Positions 10,765 to 19,648 of a stretch of 64,000 bases of DNA are shown piece by piece (within the stretch, counting starts at the first letter, position 1; the number at the start of each line of letters is the position of its first letter). Made by a program: the position numbers and the translations under genes. Below the pieces are notes generated by a model, which made no database searches, was not told the DNA's origin, and saw only the letters and a list, made by a program, of their open reading frames with translations. This DNA is from Vibrio coralliirubri (GTDB lineage: Bacteria; Pseudomonadota; Gammaproteobacteria; Enterobacterales; Vibrionaceae). The stretch is from the NCBI RefSeq assembly GCF_024347375.1, contig NZ_AP025470.1, positions 2,666,001 to 2,730,000 of the forward strand, given 5' to 3'.

Positions 10765-10796
10765 AAAAAAAGCGACCACTAAGGTCGCTTTTTCTT
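10765..10796. terminator. Bidirectional intrinsic terminator between pfaD and the HflX-like gene
   Basis: The perfect 7-bp stem AGCGACC / GGTCGCT with loop ACTAA is flanked by an A-run on the left and a T-run on the right, so it can stop both pfaD (plus) and the convergent GTPase gene (minus). Confidence 0.9.
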
Positions 10797-10826
10797 TGGA
10801 TGTTCTTATCTAAACTAGATAGACGA

Positions 10827-12194
10827 TCAAGATTTCTGCATACGCTTTTTCAGTCGAGCTAAGTCAATTTCACTAGAGCGAACGGTCAACTTAATACACT
10901 CGTAATCGTATTCTTCTTTTACCACACTCATGTTTGAGCGAATCTCACCGATGATGCCTTGGCCAGAATAAGGAATCGTGATCTCTTCTTCGATCATGCC
11001 TTCTTCAGCAACACCAACGATGTACTTGTGCAGTTTGGTGATATCCAGAGGATCACGAGTTGACGTTAGCATCGCATCTGGGAATTCTTCGATCAGCTCT
11101 AATTGCTGCTCTTCAGTCAATCTATCGCACTTATTCAGCACTAATAGTTTTTCGCTGCCTTCAACGCCCACTTGTGCCAATACGTCGTGTACCACATCAA
11201 GTTGTGCGCGGAATGAAACGTCAGAAGCATCAACGACATAAAGCAGCAATGAAGCATCATGCGCTTCTGCTAGCGTTGAGTGGAATGATGCAACCAGATC
11301 GTGTGGCAATTTCTTGATGAAACCAACGGTATCTGAAACAAGAATACGCGGTTGAGTGATTGGCTGAAGCGCACGAACCGTGGTGTCTAGCGTTGCGAAC
11401 AGTTTATCTTCACCCACCACTTCGGTTGCGGTCATTGCACGCATCATCGAAGATTTACCAGCATTGGTGTAGCCAACTAAAGCAACAGTGAAAAGCTCCG
11501 CGCGCCTTGTGCGTCGGGTCTTCATTTCATCTTGTACGCTTACTAGCTCACGCTTAAGCGCAGCAATTTGGTCACGTACGTTACGACGGTCTAGCTCTAG
11601 TGAAGTTTCACCGGCGCCCTGACCCATTTGACGCTCTTTATCACCCTCAGCTGTTTCACGAAGTCGTGGCACTAAGTAGTTTAGACGAGCGATATCAACT
11701 TGCAGACGAGCAGTACGAGTACGAGCGTGACGGCTGAAGATTTCGATGATGATACCAGTACGGTCAAATACTTCTACACCCAAACTCGCCTCAACAGTGC
11801 GCAGTTGAGATGGGCTTAAATCACAGTCAAAGACCACAACATCAGCAGCGCCGTATTGGAAATTGCCCGTTGGAAGATCATCAAAATCTAGCTCGTCGAT
11901 TTCTGAATCAAATAGACCTGATTCATCAAGGAAGTCTTCATCTTCTGCTTCTTCAATCGAACCTTGGTAACCGGTTAGATGAGCAATTTCCGCAAGCTTA
12001 CCAGCACCCAACACGTTTTGTCGTTGAGCTGAACTGTGGTGCTGCGATTGTGTACCAACCACTTTAAACCCTAGGGTTGTTACTAAGCGAGCAAGTTCGG
12101 CAAGAGACTCTTTTGCTTCGTCACCTTTGAAGTCCGGTGTCGTAATAGAAATAAGTAAAGCGTTACTAGCTGAGGGTTTTGCTGTTAGTTTCAT
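10827..12194 (-). CDS. HflX-family GTPase, divergent paralogue with acidic insertion
   Basis: This 455-residue protein has the HflX layout: an N-terminal nucleotide-binding/HflX domain, a coiled-coil stretch (about 200-232) and a G domain with GYTNAGKS (241-248, P-loop), DTVG (288-291) and NKCD (354-357). HflX proteins act on 50S subunits and split stalled ribosomes. Two features set this copy apart. It is not in the hfq-hflX-hflKC cluster where the canonical Vibrio hflX normally sits. It also carries a strongly acidic insertion at residues 79-106, rich in Glu and Asp, inside the N-terminal domain. The gene is convergent with pfaD and monocistronic. I leave the symbol blank because the true hflX is expected elsewhere. 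The exact role of this paralogue is unknown. Confidence 0.85.
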   Translation of the reverse strand: MKLTAKPSASNALLISITTPDFKGDEAKESLAELARLVTTLGFKVVGTQSQHHSSAQRQNVLGAGKLAEIAHLTGYQGSIEEAEDEDFLDESGLFDSEIDELDFDDLPTGNFQYGAADVVVFDCDLSPSQLRTVEASLGVEVFDRTGIIIEIFSRHARTRTARLQVDIARLNYLVPRLRETAEGDKERQMGQGAGETSLELDRRNVRDQIAALKRELVSVQDEMKTRRTRRAELFTVALVGYTNAGKSSMMRAMTATEVVGEDKLFATLDTTVRALQPITQPRILVSDTVGFIKKLPHDLVASFHSTLAEAHDASLLLYVVDASDVSFRAQLDVVHDVLAQVGVEGSEKLLVLNKCDRLTEEQQLELIEEFPDAMLTSTRDPLDITKLHKYIVGVAEEGMIEEEITIPYSGQGIIGEIRSNMSVVKEEYDYECIKLTVRSSEIDLARLKKRMQKS

Positions 12195-12350
12195 GTATTC
12201 TTCTGTTTATGCACCAAAGTGCAACCTAGTATTTGGTCTAAAGTTGACTCGATCCTACGCGTTTCTACGTCAGCTTTATATAGCCACATCACACTAAATA
12301 TCAGCTTTGACGATAATTAACTGTCTACTCGATGATTATTCACAATAAAA

Positions 12351-12374
12351 AACGACCCATCAGGTCGCTTTTTA
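12351..12374 (-). terminator. Intrinsic terminator after the subtilisin-like protease gene
   Basis: On the minus strand a 5-bp GC-rich stem (CGACC/GGTCG, loop CATCA on the plus strand) is followed by a T-run, about 50 bp downstream of the protease stop. Confidence 0.75.
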
Positions 12375-12419
12375 TTGCCTACAACGGCATTTTTATACCT
12401 ACTTAAACTATCAAACAAG

Positions 12420-13556
12420 TTAATTACTCACTGCAATAGGGTCAGGAGATCCGTCGGGATCATTATTCACATCCCCATCCAAAGAGAATGAGCCTCCGGT
12501 GGCTAACAGTACTCCACAAAAGTGAGGAGCCGCCATTGAGGTACCATTGTAAGAAACCGTTCCTCCGCCCGTTTTGGTCGATAACACATCGACTCCAGGT
12601 TGAGCGTAATCTACATCAGAGCCATAATTGGAAAAGTAAGCGAAATTATCATTGTTCTCTTCAAATGCAGAGATCGTAAAGATATTTGTGCCATTCGTAC
12701 TCGCTGGTGTAAAACCATTCGCATCTAACCCAGAATTACCCGCAGCGATAGAGAAAAAGATCCCCTGTGCGGCGGCAGCTTGAATAGCAGTTTCCAATGC
12801 GGCCGAATACCCTGAACCACCCAAGCTCATGTTGGCACAATCACCCGCGCTACCATTAATCGCCACATGTTCAACACCGGCAATAACTCCCGACATTGAA
12901 CCACTGCCACTATTATCTAGGACTCGAACAGGTATCACTTCCACACCGGGCGCAACACCGATGACATCAAAGCCATCGTCGTAAGCTCCTATCGTTCCTG
13001 CTACATGCGTGCCGTGACCATTACCATCGCTAGTATTGTTTTTCTTACCGCGAGTAAAGTTTGCCCCTCGAGATTTGTTTACATTTAAATCTGGGTGATT
13101 GCTGTCAATACCCGAGTCTATAACCCACGCAACAGATGAGGAATTACTCATATCAACAGTACCACCGTTGACTCTGGTTACACCCCAAGGAACCTGCTGA
13201 ACAGCTCGCTCAACACTATCTCCACCTCCGCCTCGATTAGGTTTACCTCCTCGCGGTAAAGCATGCATGATGATATCAGGTTCAATGTAATCAATCTCGG
13301 GGAACCTATTTTTAAGACCTTTGAGAGCTTGCTCTGGGACCTTAACAGAAAACCCTTTCAAGGCATGGCTATATTGATGACCAACTACACCACGCCCATT
13401 GGCAACTTCGCGCGCGATATCATTCGCCCGTGATTCCGATACACTCTGTTTTAAAACGACAATATAACTGTCTCTCAAATCATGATTAACAACAGCAGAT
13501 ACAGGAGAAGAAAGAAGAGCAAGTGACATTGCTCCTGCAAGTAATTGGACTCTCAT
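12420..13556 (-). CDS. Secreted S8 (subtilisin-like) serine protease
   Basis: A secreted peptidase with signal peptide, inhibitor-type propeptide and S8 catalytic domain. I chose the ATG at 13556, giving 378 residues that begin MRVQLLAGAMSLALL, because AAGGA lies at the right distance before it; longer in-frame starts lie up to 13622. Numbered from this start, the triad is Asp147 (WVIDSGID), His181 (NGHGTH) and Ser340 (NGTSMAAPH), with oxyanion Asn274 (AAGNS). Residues about 25-105 resemble an I9 propeptide. Only about 38 residues follow the catalytic Ser and end in an acidic NDPDGSPDPIA tail, so there is no PPC or other C-terminal binding domain. The gene stands alone between two terminators. 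Substrate unknown. Confidence 0.9.
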   Translation of the reverse strand: MRVQLLAGAMSLALLSSPVSAVVNHDLRDSYIVVLKQSVSESRANDIAREVANGRGVVGHQYSHALKGFSVKVPEQALKGLKNRFPEIDYIEPDIIMHALPRGGKPNRGGGGDSVERAVQQVPWGVTRVNGGTVDMSNSSSVAWVIDSGIDSNHPDLNVNKSRGANFTRGKKNNTSDGNGHGTHVAGTIGAYDDGFDVIGVAPGVEVIPVRVLDNSGSGSMSGVIAGVEHVAINGSAGDCANMSLGGSGYSAALETAIQAAAAQGIFFSIAAGNSGLDANGFTPASTNGTNIFTISAFEENNDNFAYFSNYGSDVDYAQPGVDVLSTKTGGGTVSYNGTSMAAPHFCGVLLATGGSFSLDGDVNNDPDGSPDPIAVSN

Positions 13557-13649
13557 TGCAGACATCCTTTTTATAAAAATTAATCTCCCATCAAGCATAG
13601 ACTCTACTGAGTTTTTTATCATTAATGTGACAATTAACCTGTCTTAATA

Positions 13650-13682
13650 CAAAAACACCCCATCAAACGATGAGGTGTTTGG
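13650..13682 (-). terminator. Intrinsic terminator after the sugar ABC transporter operon
   Basis: The inverted repeat AAACACC / GGTGTTT plus the inner CATC / GATG, with an AAAC loop, lies 25 bp beyond the ATPase gene stop. The minus strand ends in a T-run. Confidence 0.85.
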
Positions 13683-13705
13683 TGAAACTAACTTGCTAGT
13701 AACAC

Positions 13706-14818
13706 TTAGAAATCGATTCTCGCTTCCGTCTGAGCATCAAAGAATACAGCTTTGGATAGGTCAAAATGCAGTGGTGCCATTTGCCCAACCGACACCTCAA
13801 ATTCCGGCGATAAACGACACGCGACTTCTTGGTCATTCACTTTGACCATAGCGATAGTATCTGGCCCTGTCGGTTCCAATACCTCCAGCTGTAAGTCTAG
13901 CTTTGTGGAGGCAGAAACATCATCACCTTCCTGTTCGGTAATGTGTTCTGGACGCAACCCAATCACCAACTCTTTGCCGTCTTGGTCACGCATACTTTGT
14001 GGCAAACGAATATGGTGTTCTTGATCTGCGGTACCAACCACTTTAATAATCGGATTCTGTTCCTCATCCAAGTCCACCATGGTTTTAATGAAGTTCATCG
14101 ACGGTGACCCCATAAAGCCAGCCACAAACATATTGTTGGGTTTGGTGTAGATCTCTTGCGGTGTGCCGAGCTGCTGTAGTTCACCATCTTTCATTACTGC
14201 GATGCGATCCGCCAGTGTCATTGCCTCGATTTGATCATGGGTTACATAAACAATCGTGGTGTTCAACTTCTGGTGCAGACGTTTAATCTGATGACGCATC
14301 TCAACACGTAACTTGGCATCCAAGTTCGAAAGCGGCTCATCAAACAGATACAGCTTAGGACGACGAGCTAGAGCGCGTCCCATCGCGACACGTTGACGCT
14401 GACCACCAGAAAGCTGCGATGGCTTACGATCCAGCAACTGTTCAATTTGCAGCATTTCTGCCACTCGATTTACTTCAGCATCGATCTCGTCCTGAGGCAT
14501 CTTGCGAATCTTCAAACCGAAAGCGATATTGCCGCGTACCGTCATGTTTGGATAAAGCGCGTAGGACTGGAATACCATCGCGATATCGCGATCTTTCGGT
14601 TCAACCTGAGCCACGTCTACTCCATCAATCACTATCTCACCCGAGCTAATATTCTCGAGCCCAGCAATGGTGTTCATTAGGGTGGATTTCCCACACCCCG
14701 AAGGGCCGACAAGTATCAAAAATTCCCCCGAATCGATACTGATGTCGATGCCCTTTAACGTTTCGTTGTCCGCGTTGCGATAGGTTTTACGGATCTGTTT
14801 TAAATCTAATGTTGCCAT
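13706..14818 (-). CDS. Sugar ABC transporter ATP-binding protein (MalK/UgpC type)
   Basis: The 370-residue ATPase energises the carbohydrate importer encoded upstream. It has Walker A GPSGCGKST, signature LSGGQRQRVAMGRAL, Walker B YLFDEPLSNLDA and a C-terminal TOBE/MalK-like regulatory domain (about 240-370). It is the last gene of the order binding protein - two permeases - ATPase, all on the minus strand and 6 bp from the preceding permease. The family handles many sugars and glycerol-3-phosphate. The binding protein sequence points to a glucose/mannose-type substrate rather than maltose. Confidence 0.92.
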   Translation of the reverse strand: MATLDLKQIRKTYRNADNETLKGIDISIDSGEFLILVGPSGCGKSTLMNTIAGLENISSGEIVIDGVDVAQVEPKDRDIAMVFQSYALYPNMTVRGNIAFGLKIRKMPQDEIDAEVNRVAEMLQIEQLLDRKPSQLSGGQRQRVAMGRALARRPKLYLFDEPLSNLDAKLRVEMRHQIKRLHQKLNTTIVYVTHDQIEAMTLADRIAVMKDGELQQLGTPQEIYTKPNNMFVAGFMGSPSMNFIKTMVDLDEEQNPIIKVVGTADQEHHIRLPQSMRDQDGKELVIGLRPEHITEQEGDDVSASTKLDLQLEVLEPTGPDTIAMVKVNDQEVACRLSPEFEVSVGQMAPLHFDLSKAVFFDAQTEARIDF

Positions 14819-14824
14819 GGGTAA

Positions 14825-15682
14825 TTATCCTTTTACTGATCCTGCCGTTAGGCCACGAACAAAATATTTTCCTGCGAAGACATACACCAACAGCGTTGGC
14901 AGTGCGGCGATGATCGCGGCAGCCATGTCGACGTTGTATTCTTTAACGCCTGTACTGGTGTTGACTAAGTTATTTAATGCCACGGTGATTGGCTGAGTTT
15001 CTGAGCCGGAGTAAACCACCCCGAACAAGAAATCATTCCAGATAGCGGTGAACTGCCAGATCACCGTCACCATGATGATCGGCGTTGAGATCGGTAATAA
15101 GATCTTGAAGAAGATGGTAAAGAAGCCAGCACCATCGAGCTTTGCCGCCTTGATCAATTCATCAGGAATAGAGATATAGAAGTTACGGAAAAACAGCGTG
15201 GTAAATGCCATGCCGTAGATAACGTGCACAATCACCAAGCCAATCGTAGTGTTCGCTAAACCCATCTTGCCAAGCATGGTCGCCATTGGCAGCAGCACCA
15301 CTTGGAATGGAATGAAGCAGCCAAATAACAACAAACTAAAGAACAGGTTTGAGCCTCTAAATTGCCATTTCGTTACCACATAGCCATTGAATGCACCGAG
15401 CAATGTTGAAATCGCAACCGCAGGAATCACCATTTGGAACGAGTTCCAGAAGTAGCCTTTGATGCCTTCACATTTTACGCCCGTACAAGCGGTGTCCCAC
15501 GCTTTATACCAAGCATCAAACACCCACTCTTTAGGCAAGCTCATTAAATTACCCGCCTTGATGTCTGGCAGAGTTTTGAATGACGTCAGCGCCATTACGA
15601 ACAATGGCATTAGATACACTAAACAGAAGAAAAGCAGTGCTGAATAGATAAAGATTCGAGCAAAGTTGACGTTATTCATCAT
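14825..15682 (-). CDS. Sugar ABC transporter inner-membrane permease (MalG type)
   Basis: The 285-residue permease has about six hydrophobic segments and the cytoplasmic EAA-type loop (ELIKAAKLDGAGFFTIF, about residues 176-192) that contacts the ATPase. Length and C-terminal loop match the MalG/CUT1 family. Its ATG overlaps the stop of the upstream MalF-type gene by 4 bp, so the two permease subunits are probably made in step. Confidence 0.92.
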   Translation of the reverse strand: MMNNVNFARIFIYSALLFFCLVYLMPLFVMALTSFKTLPDIKAGNLMSLPKEWVFDAWYKAWDTACTGVKCEGIKGYFWNSFQMVIPAVAISTLLGAFNGYVVTKWQFRGSNLFFSLLLFGCFIPFQVVLLPMATMLGKMGLANTTIGLVIVHVIYGMAFTTLFFRNFYISIPDELIKAAKLDGAGFFTIFFKILLPISTPIIMVTVIWQFTAIWNDFLFGVVYSGSETQPITVALNNLVNTSTGVKEYNVDMAAAIIAALPTLLVYVFAGKYFVRGLTAGSVKG

Positions 15683-16617
15683 GACTTTTTCTCCCTAAGT
15701 TCAGAGTAAAGATAAGGCACGAGAATCGCTAAGATACCAGCAAGCATCATCATGGCACTGGCAGCACCAAGGCCGATTTGTCCACGAGTAAAGGAGTGCG
15801 CATACATGAAGAGCGCAGGAAGATCCGATGAATAACCCGGGCCACCCGCCGTCATAGCGGTCACAAGGTCGAAACTCTTAATCGCAATGTGTGAGGTGAT
15901 GATCACCGCACTGAAAACCACAGGGCGCAAGCAAGGCAGAATGATTTTGAGATAGATAGTGGGTAAGCTTGCTCCATCAATTTGTGCCGCTTTGATGATT
16001 GATGAATCGATGCCGCGAAGACCCGCTAAGAACATCGCCATCACAAAGCCTGAAGACTGCCAAAGTGCCGCGATAACCAAGGTATACACCGACATTTCCG
16101 AGTCAACTAACCAATCAAATTTGAAGTCAGTAAATCCCCAATCTTGCATCAGCTTTTCAATGCCAAGACCCGGATTAAGAATCCATTTCCACGCCGTACC
16201 TGTCACGATGAATGACAACGCCATTGGGTAGAGATAGATAGTTCGAATCGCCCCTTCTTGGCGGATATTCTGGTCAAGCAATACCGCTAAACCAACACCA
16301 AGCAAGATAGCTATCGCCATGAACAGAAAACCAAACACACCGAGGTTGGTGATTGAGGTGATCCAGCGATCGTTATCCATCAGCTTTTCATATTGGGTTA
16401 AACCAACGAAATTAAAGCTCGGCAGAAATCGAGAGTTGGTGAACGACAGCGCTGCCGTCCAAAAAATGTAGCCGTAGATACAGACCACGGTCACTAACGC
16501 GGTCGGCGCCAGTACAATTTTAGGTAACCAATGTTGCAACCTATCAGCAAAACTCGGTTTCGGTGCAGGCTGGCTCCTTGTGGGTTTTGGAGTCGACTCA
16601 GTCAAAACATGCTCCAT
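15679..16617 (-). CDS. Sugar ABC transporter inner-membrane permease (MalF type)
   Basis: The 312-residue permease pairs with the MalG-type subunit. A Pro-rich cytoplasmic N-terminus (about 1-30) precedes six predicted membrane segments, and the EAA loop reads SIIKAAQIDGASLPTIYLK. It lacks the large periplasmic P2 loop of true maltose MalF, which fits CUT1 monosaccharide-type systems. It lies 181 bp downstream of the binding protein gene; a stem-loop in that gap probably lowers its expression relative to the binding protein. Confidence 0.9.
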   Translation of the reverse strand: MEHVLTESTPKPTRSQPAPKPSFADRLQHWLPKIVLAPTALVTVVCIYGYIFWTAALSFTNSRFLPSFNFVGLTQYEKLMDNDRWITSITNLGVFGFLFMAIAILLGVGLAVLLDQNIRQEGAIRTIYLYPMALSFIVTGTAWKWILNPGLGIEKLMQDWGFTDFKFDWLVDSEMSVYTLVIAALWQSSGFVMAMFLAGLRGIDSSIIKAAQIDGASLPTIYLKIILPCLRPVVFSAVIITSHIAIKSFDLVTAMTAGGPGYSSDLPALFMYAHSFTRGQIGLGAASAMMMLAGILAILVPYLYSELREKKS

Positions 16618-16707
16618 AACTTATCCTTGTTGCACAATCGAGCCAATGGCTTACCTTTCGGCACCACATCAGCATCACGCATATCAGAATTGGGAGTGAA
16701 GAGTAGA

Positions 16708-16726
16708 TAGGCTCCCTACGAGCCTA
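16708..16726 (-). promoter_or_regulatory. Intercistronic stem-loop between binding protein and permease genes
   Basis: A perfect 7-bp inverted repeat TAGGCTC / GAGCCTA with a 5-nt loop sits in the 181-bp gap and has no T-run after it. By analogy with malE-malF type operons, such a hairpin can protect the upstream mRNA or attenuate read-through; that role is inferred. Confidence 0.5.
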
Positions 16727-16798
16727 CCCACCCTGGGGGTTTGGTAAAGCAACACAACCGGTCACTCATGTGCGTTATGTGTCGCTTATCAAGTTAGA

Positions 16799-18046
16799 TT
16801 AGATAGCCGCTTTCACAGCTTTCGCTAACTTAGCCGCCGCTTGTTTTGGATCGGCATCTTTCTCGTTGAAGAAGTTGGTTACCACGTCGTAAATCGCGCC
16901 TTGAGCGTAGCTTGTTGTCGCTAGGCCGTGAGCCATACTCGGAACAAGATCGCCAGACTCCGCACTCGCTTTGAAGGTTGCCATTGAATCCAACGCACAT
17001 TGGTCAAACTTAGACATGTCCATATCTAGACGAACAGGGATAGAACCTTTGTTAAGGTTGAAGACTTCTTGGAAATCTTTGGTAAGAATGGTTTTCGCTA
17101 GGTCTTGCTGCGCTTTTTGGTTCTCTTTGTCACTTAACTCAAAGAACGCAAAGCTATCGATGTTGAAAGTGAATTGGCCATCAGTACCTGGAGCTGGTGC
17201 ACAGATGTAGTCTTTACCCGGCACTTTACCTGCTGCTGTAAACTCGCCTTTCGCCCAGTCACCCATGATCTGCATTGCCGCTTCGCCATTGATAACCATT
17301 GACGTTGCTACGTTCCAATCACGACCCGGAGAGTTGCTGTCGACGTAATCACGCATCTTTTTGAACTTGGTGAATACTTCCACCATTTTGTCACCAGACA
17401 ACACGTCCATATCAAGATCAACGAACGCTTTGTTGTAATCTTCACTGCCTAGTACATCAAGTGCTACAGCTTCGAATACCGTCGCGTCTTGCCAAGGTTG
17501 ACCACCGTGAGCCAGTGGAATGAAGCCAGCCGCTTTAATCTTGTCTGCGGCAACAAAGAACTCATCTAACGTAGTTGGAACCGTCACGCCTGATTTTTCT
17601 AAAACAACAGGGTTCGCCCAAAGCCAGTTAACACGGTGAACGTTGACAGGAACTGCGACATATTCGCCATCCCACTTCATCACTTTAGTCACTACTTCTG
17701 GTAGTAGTTCATCCCATTGTTCTTGTTTAGCAGTCGCATCGAGAGACGTTAGAAAACCTAAACCACCCCACTCTTGAATATCATGACCTTTGATCTGCGC
17801 GGCAGATGGAGGATTGCCCGAAACTGCTCGAGTTTTTAAAACAGTCATCGCACTTTCACCGCCGCCACCAGCAACAGCGAAATCTTTCCAAGTATGGCCT
17901 TGTTCTTCAATCATCTCTTTCAGTACCGCTGCGGATTTCGCTTCGCCACCAGCAGTCCACCAGTGAAGCACTTCCACTTCACCAGCTTGAGAAAATGTTG
18001 AGGCAGCAAGAAGAGATAGAGTAAGTAGGGTTTTATTGATTTTCAT
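16799..18046 (-). CDS. Periplasmic sugar-binding protein, glucose/mannose ABC importer type
   Basis: The 415-residue solute-binding protein has a clear signal peptide ([21 protein letters not shown], cut near residue 21). The mature start, [16 protein letters not shown], and the segment [14 protein letters not shown] strongly resemble the glucose/mannose-binding proteins of Pseudomonas (GtsA/GltB) and Thermus, from memory of those sequences. It is the first gene of the importer operon, has GGAAG 6 nt before the ATG, and lies directly downstream of the sensor kinase gene. The adjacent two-component system parallels GltS-GltR next to the Pseudomonas glucose porter. Substrate is inferred, not proven. 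Confidence 0.88.
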   Translation of the reverse strand: MKINKTLLTLSLLAASTFSQAGEVEVLHWWTAGGEAKSAAVLKEMIEEQGHTWKDFAVAGGGGESAMTVLKTRAVSGNPPSAAQIKGHDIQEWGGLGFLTSLDATAKQEQWDELLPEVVTKVMKWDGEYVAVPVNVHRVNWLWANPVVLEKSGVTVPTTLDEFFVAADKIKAAGFIPLAHGGQPWQDATVFEAVALDVLGSEDYNKAFVDLDMDVLSGDKMVEVFTKFKKMRDYVDSNSPGRDWNVATSMVINGEAAMQIMGDWAKGEFTAAGKVPGKDYICAPAPGTDGQFTFNIDSFAFFELSDKENQKAQQDLAKTILTKDFQEVFNLNKGSIPVRLDMDMSKFDQCALDSMATFKASAESGDLVPSMAHGLATTSYAQGAIYDVVTNFFNEKDADPKQAAAKLAKAVKAAI

Positions 18047-18139
18047 TATTATCTTCCATGTTTTAGCGGACTCGACGTCCGGTTCAATAAAGAGTCTACT
18101 TATTTTGATTTTTAGGATTGAAACAAAAGGTAAGTCCTA

Positions 18140-18157
18140 TGTAACATAATTGTTACA
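18140..18157. promoter_or_regulatory. Operator-like inverted repeat upstream of the sugar-binding protein gene
   Basis: The perfect repeat TGTAACA-TAAT-TGTTACA lies between the kinase stop and the importer promoter region, about 95 bp before the binding protein ATG. It is a good candidate target for the adjacent response regulator or another dimeric regulator. A second small repeat, CGGAC/GTCCG (18067-18081), lies in the presumed leader. Confidence 0.5.
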
Positions 18158-19603
18158 TTACACTTCTAGGCCTGTTGGGATATAGACTTTGGCTTCTAAG
18201 CCACCTTGAGAGGAGTTGCGAAGAATGAGATCTCCGCCGTGTCCATGCAGGATATTTCGGCAGATCCCGAGGCCAAGACCATGTCCTTGATCATCCGTTG
18301 CTAACCTAAAGTAAGGCTCAAAGACCAGCTCTAACTTATCTTCTGGAATACCGAGACCACGGTCTTGAATGGTCACGACCACCCAAAGATCATCACCGCT
18401 GATTTCAACAACTGCTGAGGAACCGTACTTAACCGCGTTGTCGATTAAGTTGGTGAGTACACGCTTTATCGCCAGTGGTTTAGCGACCAATGGCTCAATG
18501 ACGACCGGCTCGAACTCAACCTTTGTCTGATACTGGTTATGCGATTCAATCACAGCAAGCACCATTTCGTTGAGGTCAATAATGGCATTGTTTTCGTGTA
18601 GATCGGTGTCTCTTACCGCTTGCAAAGCACCTTTAACCATCATCTCTAGCTCATCGAGATCTTTATTGAATTTGTCTTTCTTTACTTCACTCTCCAACAA
18701 CTCTGCACGCAATCTAAGCCGCGTTATCGGTGTCTTTAAGTCATGGGAGATTGCCGAGAAAAGGTGCTCTCGGTCGGCAACATAGCGACGAATCCGTTGC
18801 TGCATGCGATTAAAGGCTCGGGTCGCCGTCACCAGCTCCGTTGCCCCCTCTTCGTTAAGTGGCGGCTGCTGAATATCCATACTCATTTCATTGGCCGCTC
18901 TTGCTAATTTTTTAAGAGGGCGCACTTGGCGACGAATCATCAAGTAAGTCAAAACCAAAAGAATGAGTGTCGAGGAAACTAAGAAGATCACCTGCTCTCT
19001 GCCGAGAATCGTATCGTCGAGCTTTACGTATGGCGCAGGCAATAACGCGGCGATATACACCCATTCATGACTGGCTAGTTCTATCTGAACAACCAAAATC
19101 GGCGGATTAAGAGGTTCTAAGGTTAATGTATGGTGTGCCCACGATCGCGGGAGATCGCTCAAGTAAATGTCATTTTTAAGCAAACGAAGATGTTCAGGGC
19201 GAGAGAAATCAACACGAACTGATTCCACTTTATTGAGCTTGCTACTCAAAACACTTTCTATCGCTTCAATCGAAGCGGTTTTTAAACGGGTATCGGGGAT
19301 CGGTTCGACAATCAACGCCTCTTTATTGAAAGAGACAAAGAAGCGCGTACCGCCCATATTGCGGATCTGATCTAATACGATATGACGATATTTGACGGGT
19401 AGAGACTGAAAGAAAGTCACTGTCGAGGCAAACATATTGGCCATGCTCTCGGAGGCAGAACGAATCCCTTCCAGTTCTTTGTGTTTGGATTCGCTATACC
19501 AAATAGACGTTGCGATACCTTGAGCAATCACCACGGCTAACAAGGTCAGTAACAATGTTCTGGCAACCAAAGAGTTTGGTTTTAATCGACTCAACCAGTT
19601 CAT
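18158..19603 (-). CDS. Sensor histidine kinase, partner of the adjacent OmpR-type regulator
   Basis: The 481-residue kinase has an N-terminal membrane helix (about 15-34), a periplasmic sensor region of about 165 residues, a second helix (about 203-222), HAMP, a dimerisation domain with phospho-acceptor His287 (SAISHDLKTP) and a C-terminal ATPase domain with N (LIDNAVKYG) and G boxes (GLGIPED, GHGLGLGI). It sits between the response regulator gene and the sugar importer and probably senses the sugar or its binding protein. The GltS-like role is inferred from context. Confidence 0.9.
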   Translation of the reverse strand: MNWLSRLKPNSLVARTLLLTLLAVVIAQGIATSIWYSESKHKELEGIRSASESMANMFASTVTFFQSLPVKYRHIVLDQIRNMGGTRFFVSFNKEALIVEPIPDTRLKTASIEAIESVLSSKLNKVESVRVDFSRPEHLRLLKNDIYLSDLPRSWAHHTLTLEPLNPPILVVQIELASHEWVYIAALLPAPYVKLDDTILGREQVIFLVSSTLILLVLTYLMIRRQVRPLKKLARAANEMSMDIQQPPLNEEGATELVTATRAFNRMQQRIRRYVADREHLFSAISHDLKTPITRLRLRAELLESEVKKDKFNKDLDELEMMVKGALQAVRDTDLHENNAIIDLNEMVLAVIESHNQYQTKVEFEPVVIEPLVAKPLAIKRVLTNLIDNAVKYGSSAVVEISGDDLWVVVTIQDRGLGIPEDKLELVFEPYFRLATDDQGHGLGLGICRNILHGHGGDLILRNSSQGGLEAKVYIPTGLEV

Positions 19604-19648
19604 AGGAAATACTTCATTGGAAAGGTGTTCATTAACGGCACTTGATTA

